DNA of 64,000 nucleotides, taken from Peltaster fructicola. Lineage: Eukaryota; Ascomycota; Dothideomycetes. This document shows, one piece after another, positions 32,953 to 42,506 of the stretch. The stretch is taken from positions 372,001 through 436,000 of the forward strand of contig CP051141.1 of the NCBI GenBank assembly GCA_001592805.2, read 5' to 3'. Made by a program: the position numbers and the translations under genes. Within the stretch, counting starts at the first letter, position 1. Each line of letters begins with the position of its first letter. The notes beneath the pieces were generated by a model, which was given only the letters and a program-made list of their open reading frames with translations, made no database searches and was not told the origin of the DNA.

Positions 32953-33801
32953 CTACAATCCTCCAGACGGCAACTGACTTCTCCTTTTGTGTCTTCCAAC
33001 ATGAGCTTGTGCGACGCCCTCGAATCTGTCATCATTTACGATTTGATAGAGAAGTCTTGCATGAACCGACCACGATCCACGATCCAGATGTCGTGATGCG
33101 CCGTTGCTGCATGCCCAGGCATGGATACGTTCCCGGAACCATGGAGGCGGTTCGAGAGGCTCATTCCTGGTTCTCATCAGCCATGACAGATCTTTAGTGC
33201 TCAGGAAGCAGTATAACAGATGAGCTGCGACGACAACTGCCACGCTTGTACCTACAAGATCCACGCTCGGTGTAACGCTCTGCGTTGTTACCTGGCTGCC
33301 TGCTTCGCTTAGAACACCGTCAGCATACGCCTTCACGTCCACAAGCACTCGACACTGCAGCATTCTGACACGACAAAGCTTCTGTAAAGAGCAAGAGCAC
33401 GGACGACTGGTATAGGCACATTCTCAATGTGATGGTCTGACAAATCTATTGATCACGAGAAGCATGAGCAATGATATGAGCGTAGTCTGGATGACGCTCA
33501 GGCTGTGGAGTGAAACATCTCGAATCACTTCGGCAATGACTTCACCCTCTCTTGGAGACTCGGTGGATGATAGGCTGCCATCGATTCGCATAAATCGACT
33601 GCCAATGATCCTGTGTCATGGTGGTGGAGAGTAGGGGCAACGACAGTTGTGAGCTGACCTCTCTGCTACAGGTTGTGAGTGTTCCTCGGATTCTGAAGTC
33701 TTACCTTTAAACATCGTGGACGCCGCCGGACGAGATATGGAATGAGGAACATTAGGGTAGTGCGGCACTTGTTGGCTCATTGTAGCCAACATGGCCGGCA
33801 A
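32953..33801 (-). CDS. Candidate unrecognised gene with two hydrophobic segments
   Basis: One minus-strand frame is open over 850 bases apart from two TGA codons (33616-33618 and 33424-33426). Both fall inside plausible introns: 33611-33658 (48 bases, GTCAGC donor, CACAG acceptor) and 33382-33456 (75 bases, GTGATC donor, pyrimidine-rich TTTACAG acceptor). Both splices keep the phase. The product would be about 234-241 residues, with a Ser-rich N-terminus, a hydrophobic segment (SVIQTTLISLLMLL) and a second (VDLVGTSVAVVVAAHLLYCFL), then a polar tail. The donors are weak and I recognise no family, so this may be a lineage-specific membrane protein or chance. Confidence 0.35.
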
Positions 33802-34341
33802 TCTTTGTGCTTTGCAGGCCGTGTTGAGCTAGAGTATGCTCACGCAACGCAGGATGGCTTGGCGAATAGTTCTTGATGCAAGAGCAGAGCATCTTACCGC
33901 TGCATGTCCTCCGCACTGCTGACCTAACACTGAAGATATGCTGTCCATTCAGGGCAAGCTCTCATGCCATGCCAGCAGGTGCACAGCTGGATCAGAGGCG
34001 AGGTCGACGGTCGTGCAAGCGAGACCATTGCTACCAACGCTTTCACTATGCTTGGGCTCGAGCGAAGTCTAGCTGCAGACTCACGGTGCTTCCATGATGA
34101 CTAGCCAGTAGTGATGTATACATGTATGTTAGGAGACAGAGCGTAGGCATTGTTCACTCAGTCAGGCTTCCAAATATGATATGCACTACCTGAAGCATCT
34201 GCCAGCATGTCAGATTTCGCAGATCCGCACGCGCATGTAGAGAAGCAATGCCTTCAGTACTGTTGTGCCGTGGACGCGTTGGAAGTAAATAGATTCGCGC
34301 TTCTTCTCCATCACAAACCACAACCACGACATCCCTACACG
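33802..34341. other. Intergenic region upstream of RIB7
   Basis: 540 bases. The RIB7 frame is open upstream to 34207 but the family N-terminus starts at 34342. Nothing else is seen. Confidence 0.45.
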
Positions 34342-35118
34342 ATGTCGACGATTCGGGAACTTCAAGAAGACCAACTTGCTTTTCTCCAAGCTTTCCTCCC
34401 TCATTTACATACAGATGACAAGGCAGTGAAAGCAAGCTTGTCCGATCGTCCTTATGTCACGCTCACATATGCATGCTCACTCGATGGGCTAATCTCGCTG
34501 TCACCAGGAGTCAGAACAACATTGTCTGGCGCTGAGACCAAGAGCATGACGCACTTCCTTCGACTGCATCACGATGCTATTCTCGTAGGCGTGGGGACTG
34601 CTGTAGCAGACGATCCGAGCCTCAGTTGTCGATATCCCGGAGTCACACTCGATAAACAGCCTCGACCTGTGATCGTTGATCCGAATCTACGATGGTCGTC
34701 TACCGAAGCGGCTGTGGTTCGACTCGCAGAAGGACAACAAGGCAAAGATCCCTTGGTCGTATGCAGACAAGGCAATGTGCACTCAGTCACTTCATCTCAT
34801 GTCGAAATCATGGCGCTACGAACAGACGGGCTTCTCGACTGGCACACAATGCTGCGCGAACTGAAGACGAAGGGCATCAACAGCATCATGATCGAAGGAG
34901 GAGCTACTATACTGAACGCATTACTCATGCAACCTGAGCTTGTCGACTCTGTCATCGTCACAGTAGCACCTACATGGCTAGGTCGCGGCGGTGTACACGT
35001 CTCGCCAGAGGCCAATGAGGCCAATGGTGTCAGACAGAACTCTGCTCGACTCACTGATACTGCATGGAAGCAATTCGGAGCGGATGCTGTGCTGTGTGGC
35101 CGTCTCGAGCGTTGCTGA
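34342..35118 (+). CDS. RIB7: 2,5-diamino-6-ribosylamino-pyrimidinone 5'-phosphate reductase (riboflavin synthesis)
   Basis: Single exon, 258 residues, close to yeast Rib7 (244). The RibD C-terminal/DHFR-like fold is recognised by RPYVTLTYACSLDGLIS (about residues 35-51), the NADPH-region motif HHDAILVGVGTAVADDPSL and the C-terminal IMIEGGATILNALL. The enzyme reduces the ribosyl side chain of the pyrimidine made from GTP, the second step of fungal riboflavin synthesis, using NADPH in the cytosol. The start at 34342 (MSTIRELQ) is preferred over an in-frame ATG 45 codons upstream whose translation looks like UTR. Confidence 0.9.
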   Translation: MSTIRELQEDQLAFLQAFLPHLHTDDKAVKASLSDRPYVTLTYACSLDGLISLSPGVRTTLSGAETKSMTHFLRLHHDAILVGVGTAVADDPSLSCRYPGVTLDKQPRPVIVDPNLRWSSTEAAVVRLAEGQQGKDPLVVCRQGNVHSVTSSHVEIMALRTDGLLDWHTMLRELKTKGINSIMIEGGATILNALLMQPELVDSVIVTVAPTWLGRGGVHVSPEANEANGVRQNSARLTDTAWKQFGADAVLCGRLERC

Positions 35119-36051
35119 TGCATGCTCTGCTTGTGTGCACGTTGTTTAGTGATCGCTGAGAGTGCTTGCAAAGCAAGCAATGGACATTCAAGCCACGGTA
35201 CAAGGCATTCATCATACATCGCCGGATCAACTACGACGACTACACAAGCACCACTCCGGTTAGGCACCTTGATGGTGGCTTACAGTATCCTTTAAAGCAG
35301 CATCGTCCCGCTCTATTCTTGTCAACCGATCTTCACCCTTCACCTCGACACTACTAGTCAACACGTAACCCGACTGAGAGCACCTCTGTTAACATGCGAC
35401 AAACGGCTACAGCTTGCAGATGAAGCCATCACCTCAAGCAATTGTCCAACAAATCGCAGCATCTGAACCTCTCCATCTGCCAGCCAGCCTCGGATCGGGA
35501 CAAGATGGAGATCATCTCTGATCGCTCAGGCCGATCTATCAGCACGAGTTGCTTTTGCAAGACGTTGCATTCGTCTTTTACACAGCTGCTTGTCATCAGC
35601 GTGGACGTCAGAGACGACGATCTCACTACGTCACTTCCTCCCCACCAAAGGTCTGTTGTCAACCCCACCACAACCGTTTGTTGTCGGACAACGAGCGAGC
35701 CGCTGCTGGAGAAGTATTTGGAATGGATATATGTGTACCTGCAGAGCCTGAGGGACGGGACTCTTCTGATCCCATAGGCTTGCAGGCTTGTCCTGTATTC
35801 TGCTCGAAGAGCTGCTTCGGTCCGGCTGAATGGATGAGAATTCTCGGGCTGGCCTAGGAGATGATGCGGACAATGCAGTCTACCATTGGGTCCATTGACA
35901 GCTGGAACTCTAGCCCCTCTACGTAATGAGATTCCTTCGCCTTCAAGTGGAGATCGGAAATACTTATAGCTGGGACCACATCTCCGGAGAGCTCCTGCTG
36001 TCAGCATCATCTTTCGAGCATCAATCAACCTCGCATCTCTAAAACATCAAA
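35119..36051. other. Intergenic stretch with unrecognised open frames
   Basis: 933 bases. A minus frame (35429-36028) and plus frames at 35420-35860 are open for more than 100 codons but overlap each other and match nothing I know. A plus frame from about 35420 is interrupted by one TGA near 35520. I leave it unassigned. Confidence 0.35.
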
Positions 36052-36616
36052 ATGGTTGTCTACAACGCAAAGTGTCACTGTGGTCACCACGAGTGGAGCT
36101 GGGACCTCAATGAGGAGCAGTCAAAGCACATCCTGTGGTATGCCTCACTCATTACGGCAAAAAAACAACGACTGATCGAATGCTAGCCACTGCAACACCT
36201 GCAAGATCCTCAGCGGTGGACCATACACATTGAACCAGATGTGAGTATCGACCAAGGTGGAAGAACAATTCGCTGACAGTAGACAGCGTGCCAAAGTCCA
36301 CACTGAAGATCACCAAGGGTGGTGAGCCATCAGTCTATGTGAGTACAGCCTCAAAGACGATAGCACATCGTACTGACAGTCCTAGTCTTACAAGGGAGAC
36401 AGCGGCAACAGCGTCAAGTGCTACTACTGCCCACACTGCACAACCCACATCTACCACCACCAGGAGGTCATGGGACCAGACACAATCATTGCACGCACTG
36501 GTATTCCAGCTGAGGCACGCGCCAAGTTCCCAGTCGCTGCTGAGATCTACGGAAAGGACAAGCTGAGCTGGGAGCCAAAGATCGCTGAGACCTTCGAGAT
36601 TCTCCCACCACAATAG
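36052..36616 (+). CDS. GFA/CENP-V-domain zinc protein (glutathione-dependent formaldehyde-activating type)
   Basis: Four exons (36052-36137, 36187-36240, 36287-36338, 36386-36616) with introns of 49, 46 and 47 bases give 140 residues, the usual length. Zinc-binding cysteines are in KCHCGHHEW, CHCNTCKILSGGPY (split by intron 1) and YCPHCTTHIY, the GFA pattern. The namesake bacterial enzyme binds glutathione and formaldehyde, but most fungal members are untested carbon-sulphur lyase-fold proteins, so the activity is only inferred. The first exons are too short to appear as long open frames; the phases all agree. It is convergent with the aldehyde dehydrogenase, only 69 bases away. Confidence 0.85.
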
Positions 36617-36685
36617 ATGGACGTAGTATTTGCATAAGCGAGTATGCGAAGACGAGATCCCACGAACCTCAATACACAGTCCGCT

Positions 36686-38238
36686 TTACTCAACATACGT
36701 GACAGTCTTCGTCTTGAGGAACTCTTCCATCCCCCAGTGTGCATTAAAGCGACCCTATGCCAGTCAGTACCGTTTAGAGCACTCGGAAAACAACATACCC
36801 AACCAGACTTCTTGACACCACCATGAGGAAGCATTGCCTCGTCACTGTCCAAGTCAGCTAGGGTAGACACCATGGTTGGCAAGACTCACTGCACGGTCAT
36901 GCTGTTGATATGGATGGCGCCACTATCGATATCTTTCGCCAGACGCAGTCCTCTTGCGAGGCTCTTTGTGAAGACAGCACCGCTGAGACCGTACTCTGTA
37001 TCATTAGCAATCTCGACTGCCTCATCGTCATTCGCGACAGAGATCAAGCTAACGGTTGGACCAAAGGACTCGGTATAGAAGATGTCCATCTCCTTGTTCA
37101 CATCGCTAATAACGATGGGTCGCATTCGGTATGCACTCTCGTCCTTGAGGTCCAGATCGCCATACACGACCTTGGCACCTTTACTCACAGCGTCCTTCAT
37201 GAGCTTCTGATTCTTCTCGACACCAGCAGTAGCCACCAGGATAGGTGCATCCTCAGCACTTGGGTACACCTTCTCGATAGCTCCTTTGAGTGCTTCGCTG
37301 AAGGGTTGCAGTATATCCTTGTGCACCAGAATACGCTCAGTGGCCATGCATATCTGACCGGAATGTAACAACGCACCCAAAGCGACCTGCATGGCAGCAT
37401 TGTCAAGATCAGCATCATCACAGACAATAGCTGAGGCCTTCCCGCCGAGCTCCATGACCACAGGCTTCAGCTCCTTACCAGCTTTCGCAGCGATGATGGC
37501 GCCGACAGCCGTAGAACCAGTGAAGTTGACCTTGCGCACGAGGTTGTGCTCGATGATAGAGTTTGTGACCGAGACAGCATCTTGTGGTCGATGATATATG
37601 ACGTTGAGCACACCAGCCGGGAGACCTGCATCGTGTAAGACCGAGCCAAGCGCCCAGAAGCAGCGCGGACTGAGCTCCGAGCCTTTCATAACGACAGTGT
37701 TACCAGTGGCTATGGCGTATACGAATGCTCTTACACCAAGGATGTAAGGGGCATTCCACGGTACAATACCGAAATTGACACCATATGGCTCCTTGAAGAT
37801 GAATGATTCGCAGCCAGGTGTCTCGGTCTGCGGTATGGCACCATAAATGGTCGATATTCTACCAGCAGCGTCGCGGAGCATCTCAGGGCTATTATTGATG
37901 TTGAAGCCGATATGAGCCTGATTGGCACCGGTCTCGTCTCTCATGTAGCCTCCCAGTTCCTCAGCTCGAGCATCGAAGATGTCGGCAGCCTTGAGCAGGA
38001 TCTTCCTGATGGCTGCAGGCTTCTCTCGTCGCCATGTCTTGAACGCTCGCTGTGCTGCCTCGATGGCTTCTGTCGCCTGCTCAATGCTCGCTGATGCTGA
38101 TGTCCATAGCTTGTTGCCATCATTCGGACTGACGACGTCGAAAGTAGTCGACGTAGTGATCTCTTTGCCATCGATCCACAAAGGGACAATGCCCGAGAAG
38201 GAGCCGCCATTGCTCGCGTGGCCATTTGTCGAAGCCAT
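36686..38238 (-). CDS. NAD(P)-dependent aldehyde dehydrogenase (aromatic-aldehyde type)
   Basis: Exons 36890-38238, 36799-36844 and 36686-36754 (introns of 45 and 44 bases) give 487 residues. The cofactor Asn region is GIVPWNAPYILG, the catalytic Glu is in VMELGGKASAIV (about residue 260), and the nucleophile Cys is in HSGQICMATERI (about residue 295). The last two exons supply the C-terminal HGGVKKSGWGRFNAHWG motif that closes the fold. The N-terminus and overall sequence resemble fungal salicylaldehyde or vanillin-type dehydrogenases, which oxidise aromatic aldehydes to acids; this subfamily placement is from memory. There is no visible targeting signal, so it is probably cytosolic. Confidence 0.9.
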
Positions 38239-38631
38239 ACTTGAGCGAGCACTAGTGGGGTCGAGACGACGATAGAGTTCAGTGATGGAGTGACCAGAAA
38301 GTTTACAATGTCAGCGTTGAGCATATATATTGCCGATCAGTATTGTGCCGTCGACCTCTGCCGACCAACCGCAGATATGTACGCAGCTCTCCTTGGCTGC
38401 CGTGTGAGCGCAAGAGTGGGGATGCATGTGCTCCAAATTAGATCAGCTCACAAAGTCAACGTCATACATAGTATTTCAGATGAACAGGTACAGATGATAA
38501 AAGACCGCTCATCATACGATGGTCGCCTGAAGGTAAGATGCAATGCCATTATACCGGGTGTGTGGATTATCCTGTCGAACGCCCATATCTGAAGTACAAT
38601 TTACACCGTCCCAACTTTTGATTACAGCGCC
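38239..38631. other. Intergenic region
   Basis: 393 bases holding the aldehyde dehydrogenase promoter and the 3' UTR of the GPI-protein gene. No feature was recognised. Confidence 0.45.
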
Positions 38632-39420
38632 TTAAAATGCAAGAACGGCGGCGGCAGCAACTGCAACGAGTCCCATGGCGCCGGCCTTGAGCGACGCAGC
38701 ACCGCCAGTGCTGGTTGCCAGTGGTGCGGATGTGGTGGCACTTGGAGTCCTGCTTGAAGTGGATAGTCGAACGCTGACGGTAGAAGTTGCGAGCGTGACT
38801 GGTGTAACAGTGGTGACTGGGACAGCTGTGGTGACAGGGCTCGCTGTGATGGTGTTGACCCATGTGGAGCTCACAACGACGACATCGGTGCTAGAAGAGA
38901 CAGCAACGACTGTTGATGTGGCGCTGTCGGTGGTGGATGAAGACCATGAAGACTGGGCTGCTGCTGATGAAGTTGCGACAGCAGATGACGACCAGGCAGA
39001 GTTGCCGCCGTAATAGTTGTTATATCCGCCTGCATTGGAGATACCGAACTGAGTGGTGTACTGATACTGTCCAGTAGCATCAACAATGAGCTGAATACCG
39101 TAACCCGTGGTGTCGGTTGGGCCTGGAGTCAGGTCGGTGGATGGCTTCCAGACGAACGAGCCGGTGTTGGCAATGCCCTCAGCAATTGGTCCGACGAGAG
39201 CCAAGTTGTTTGCTGGGCCCTTCAACAGGAGGAGGGTGACAGTTCCGTCAGTGGTTGGACTCCATGAGACAGTGAAATCCTGGCCGACTGGAACAGTTGA
39301 AGTCGAGCCTGGCAGGCTGAACGGGTTGCCGACTGGAGCATCACCAGTTGGTGCGTGGTATGCGGCGACCAATGGTGCAAGGCACGCAAGGCCTGCAGTC
39401 AGGATGGTGAAGACAGACAT
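38632..39420 (-). CDS. Ser/Thr-rich GPI-anchored wall protein (KRE9/KNH1-type N-terminal domain)
   Basis: Single exon, 262 residues. The signal peptide is FTILTAGLACLAPLVAA with cleavage before YHAP. The next about 110 residues form the secreted beta-sandwich typical of PF10342 proteins: NPFSLPG, then FTVSWSPTTDGTVTLLLLKG, then GSFVWKPSTDL. A Ser/Thr/Val-rich stalk (about 150-235) is likely O-mannosylated. The C-terminus is a GPI signal: a small-residue site (STGGAAS) and a hydrophobic tail ending AVAAAAVLAF. Proteins of this type sit in the plasma membrane or wall and have been linked to beta-1,6-glucan assembly. The ATG at 39420 is chosen for its signal peptide. Confidence 0.88.
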   Translation of the reverse strand: MSVFTILTAGLACLAPLVAAYHAPTGDAPVGNPFSLPGSTSTVPVGQDFTVSWSPTTDGTVTLLLLKGPANNLALVGPIAEGIANTGSFVWKPSTDLTPGPTDTTGYGIQLIVDATGQYQYTTQFGISNAGGYNNYYGGNSAWSSSAVATSSAAAQSSWSSSTTDSATSTVVAVSSSTDVVVVSSTWVNTITASPVTTAVPVTTVTPVTLATSTVSVRLSTSSRTPSATTSAPLATSTGGAASLKAGAMGLVAVAAAAVLAF

Positions 39421-40348
39421 ATTGTGTAAGATGTGGTGAAGCAAGGGTGATACTTTCGAAAGAGTGATTTGTTGCGCGTGTTGGCTTGTTCAAATGAACG
39501 GACGAAGAGCTGATGCCTTCAAAAAGAGTGTGAGCAAAGGGATAGAATATGAAGGAGACAAGAATGCGGCGAAGCGTGCTGTGAAGTCTTTCACTCACAC
39601 CCCAAAATAGCGAGAGCAGAGACTGGCAAGGGGCGCCGCTCCCATGCAGCGCCTGACTTGAGCTTGCGCGCACCAATCGCTACCTATCGCGTGGTTAGAA
39701 CTCACCTCTCTTCGACCTGACTAGGCTCGGGGCCAACGATCATAGCTGGTGTTGTGACCATTGACAGAGCTGAGAATTTAGAGGAGTCGCGCTTCTGGCC
39801 GTTGGACCGCGACGTTGCAATTTCCGACTTCGTGTTGATGACCTAGCCACCTATGCATCAGGATTACTCCTCAGCTTCAAGGAGAGAATCCTTCATCTTC
39901 TGACCGCGTGACTGCAGACATCGACTTGACCGTCCACTATGTCCATCTTGCAGTACGGAAGCGCCGTCGAGATGGGCCCGGAGAGCTGACACGCTTGCGC
40001 GTGGCTGAGGTTGCACTGCATTCTTGACATCAGCTAAGCAGATATAGCTCACGCAAGCCACACAACCACAAGCGCTGTCTAGCTGAGAGGTCAGGACGAT
40101 GTCGCCGACAGGTTTGCATGTACAATCGTGCTTGACAGCAGCGACGGTATCATCTACAGCACAATGACGATGAAGCAACGTTACTGCCTGGCGAGCAAGC
40201 TGCCTTGAGCAACTACAGGTAAGACCATCTCGACGTGCTCCTACTAGCAGATCATCACCATGCTACCTTTACGCGTTCACCTTCACACCAACTCTTACTA
40301 CAACATCATCAAACTATCCGCCATCCTAAGAAGACACTACGAAACATC
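39421..40348. other. Intergenic region with a Cys-rich open frame
   Basis: 928 bases between the GPI gene start and the PR-1-like pseudogene. It contains the minus frame 39864-40178 described separately. The near side carries the GPI-gene promoter. Confidence 0.4.
39864..40178 (-). CDS. Possible small cysteine-rich open frame
   Basis: 104 codons from an ATG, with six Cys in the first 50 residues (HDCTCKPVG, then SACGCVACVSYIC). A 37-base potential intron (40016-40052, GTGAGC to GCAG) would give an 82-residue alternative with more Cys (VACCNLSHAQACQ and PYCKMDIV). No signal peptide is visible on the ATG used, and the intron is shorter than the others here. Unrecognised; it may be chance. Confidence 0.2.
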   Translation of the reverse strand: MLHRHCAVDDTVAAVKHDCTCKPVGDIVLTSQLDSACGCVACVSYICLADVKNAVQPQPRASVSALRAHLDGASVLQDGHSGRSSRCLQSRGQKMKDSLLEAEE

Positions 40349-40822
40349 ATGACGCTTCAAGATCAAGAGATTGAAGCACTCAAAGTCCACAACGCTGCTC
40401 GAGCCGCCAAGCACCTAGCACCTCTCCAATGGGACACACAATTGGCCCAAGATGCGAAGGACTATGCCAAAACTCTCAGTACTAAGCGCACGCTCGAACA
40501 TGCTGACTGCGTGGCTGGCGAGAACCTCTACCAGCAAAGCACTGGCGACTGTACCTACGCAGATGCTGTCAAAGCCTGGCTGGGCGAAGAATGCTATTAC
40601 AAGAGTCAGAGGATCCCTAATGGTGACTTCGAGGCATACGGTCATTACAGTGAGTGTCTTGGGATTTGGTCTGCTTGCTACTGACGTGTTTCGGCTCAAT
40701 GCATGTGGACGACGACAACACTTGTCGGCATAGGATGAGCGCGCACTTCTGATGACATGACTTTCATTGTTGCTCGCTATTCTCCTGGAGGCAACGTCTA
40801 TGGCGAACAGCCTTTCTGTTGA
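40349..40822 (+). pseudogene. PR-1/CAP (SCP/TAPS) superfamily gene, decayed
   Basis: The first exon (40349-40649) encodes a clean CAP-domain start: LKVHNAARAAKHLAPLQWD, then EHADCVAGENLYQQS and DAVKAWLGEECYY, followed by a good GTGAGT donor at 40650. The expected next exon is visible (QCMWTTTTLVGIG then TFIVARYSPGGNVYGEQPF, from about 40695), but the base pair before it is GG instead of AG, so the acceptor is lost. A TGA at 40736-40738 sits where homologs have Cys, and a second TGA ends the frame at 40820-40822. CAP proteins are sterol- or lipid-binding, normally secreted; no signal peptide is evident here. A short readthrough product ending at 40684 could still be made. Confidence 0.75.
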
Positions 40823-41061
40823 GTGAGACCATCAGAGGCCAGTGCGATGTGCTCCTATAGCCACTGCATGGTGCGTACGCTCAAGTATTGATTCGGCATC
40901 TTCCAACCTCAGTCGTTGTCTTGCTCCCACACAAGGGAAATGCAATGCTGATGTACAAGCATGCTCTGACTTCCACGGATGTGCTCTTATCAACATCAGT
41001 TCATGCCAATGGCTCTCGCCAACTTTGCAAACTGCTGTCTGAAGATCACATCCGGTACGAG

Positions 41062-42157
41062 TCAGGCATTGAGACCGGCAGTAGTGGGATCCCAAGCACA
41101 AGGAGAATACTGGCCAGTCTCAAGCTGCTTCATGTCGTCCAAAGAAAGCTCAAAGTCATAGAGATTTTTGTTCTCTTCGATCCTGGATGGTGTCACACTC
41201 TTCGGCAGAATCACAAAGTCCATCTGCAGTCCCCAGCGCAACAAGATCTGAGCAGGCGTCTTGTTGTGCTTCGATGCTAGCTGCTTCAAGATCGGTTCGT
41301 CCATTCGTTGGCCTCGGACGAGCGGCGAGTAGGCTTCGAGGACTACGTCTCGCTGCTTACACCACTTCACAATATCTGGTCGTGCTAACCATGGGTGTAG
41401 CTCGACTTGGTTGACACTCAAGATTCCACCTTTGCCTTCTGGTTGTTCCTACATCTGTCAGTCGTCATACGAAGGACACCCAACCACGCCTACCTTCTGC
41501 CACTGCTCGAGCTCATCCAAATGTTGTACGCCATAATTGCTCACACCGATGCTCTTGACCTTACCTTCTTGTACAGCCTCGACAAGTGCTTTCCATGCTC
41601 CGAGTCGACCTTCGCGACCGCCATACGGAGCATGTAGAAGGTATAGATCGATGTAGTCGAGACCAGTCTTCTTCAGACTCTCTTCCACGCAAGCTTTGGC
41701 GTCCTTGTAGTTTATGCTCTTTGGTGGCACTTTCGAGGTGAAGAAGAGCTGGTCGCGTGGGATGCCAGCCTTTAGCATGCCTGCAGAAGACGGTTGCTCA
41801 TTTCGATAGACTGTAGCTGAGTCAACATGACGATAGCCGACCTTGATGGCGTGTGCGGTCACTTCTTCAGCGACTGCTGCTGGGCTGGGATAATGTCACT
41901 GAATTGGGCTTATGGAGGTGCCATTGAACTTACGTCTGGTAGACACCTAGAGGACCGCAGCACGTTAGTCAAGGACCCAGTGGCTTAAGACATAGCGAGC
42001 GAGTTAGGAGAAGCGACTTGCCGTAGCCGAGCAGTGGAATGTCATGTCCAGACTTGAGGCGAAGCGTCGAATTGATATCAAGCTTCGACATGTCTGTTAT
42101 CGTGCTGGAGAACGCCCTCCTTGTTATGTTCAGCCGATGCAAGGCTCTTATGCTCAT
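41062..42157 (-). CDS. Aldo-keto reductase with GC-AG intron and 13-base exon
   Basis: Four exons, 42022-42157, 41934-41946 (13 bases), 41494-41884 and 41062-41448, give 308 residues. Intron 1 has a GC donor (G|GCAAGT) with a CTAAC branch and CTCTAG acceptor; the other introns are GT-AG (49 and 45 bases). Spliced sequence LGYGVYQTPAAVAEEV is the family's standard N-terminal strand, which supports the microexon. The catalytic tetrad is visible: Asp in YRHVDSATVYRNE with its Tyr, Lys in FFTSKVPP and His in YLLHAPYGG. The C-terminal ILPKSVTPSRI binds NADPH phosphate. The first 22 residues (LHRLNITRRAFSSTI) look like a mitochondrial presequence, with MSKLDINSTL as an internal start for a cytosolic form. 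The aldehyde substrate is unknown. Confidence 0.88.
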
Positions 42158-42506
42158 AGCAGGATGTTGAGATCGATGTATGAGTCAACACGGCGATGCT
42201 GACATAGAGCTCATCATGATGTTGATCTTGACTATGAACACCGACGTCATCGCAGATCTCTTTGTGTACTCAACTGCATAACAAGCTCGAACTGACAATG
42301 CGTGACAACGGGGATTGTCTGCATCGGAAGAGACGATGCATTAGAAGTTGAGATGCAGTATTGCAGGTAAAGAGACATAACACGACTAGGCATCGCCTTC
42401 GAGTTTACAACTTCACTTCTTCAGTAACTTCGTCTATACCACAACATCGTCACCATTCTTGGGTTTCTACCCACGCTAGACGCAAGATAGATCTACACCA
42501 CACATC
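42158..42506. other. Divergent intergenic region AKR / DOM34
   Basis: 349 bases with both promoters. Nothing else recognised. Confidence 0.5.

Noticed and set aside
35420-35870. Plus-strand frame as a gene upstream of the GFA gene
   Set aside because: A TGA interrupts it, no GT-AG intron removes it cleanly, and overlapping frames on the minus strand are equally open. Left unassigned.
10179-41448. An aromatic-degradation gene cluster (dioxygenase, ADH, GFA, ALDH, AKR)
   Set aside because: They are spread over about 37 kb among unrelated genes, with no shared regulator or transporter. Coincidence is more likely.
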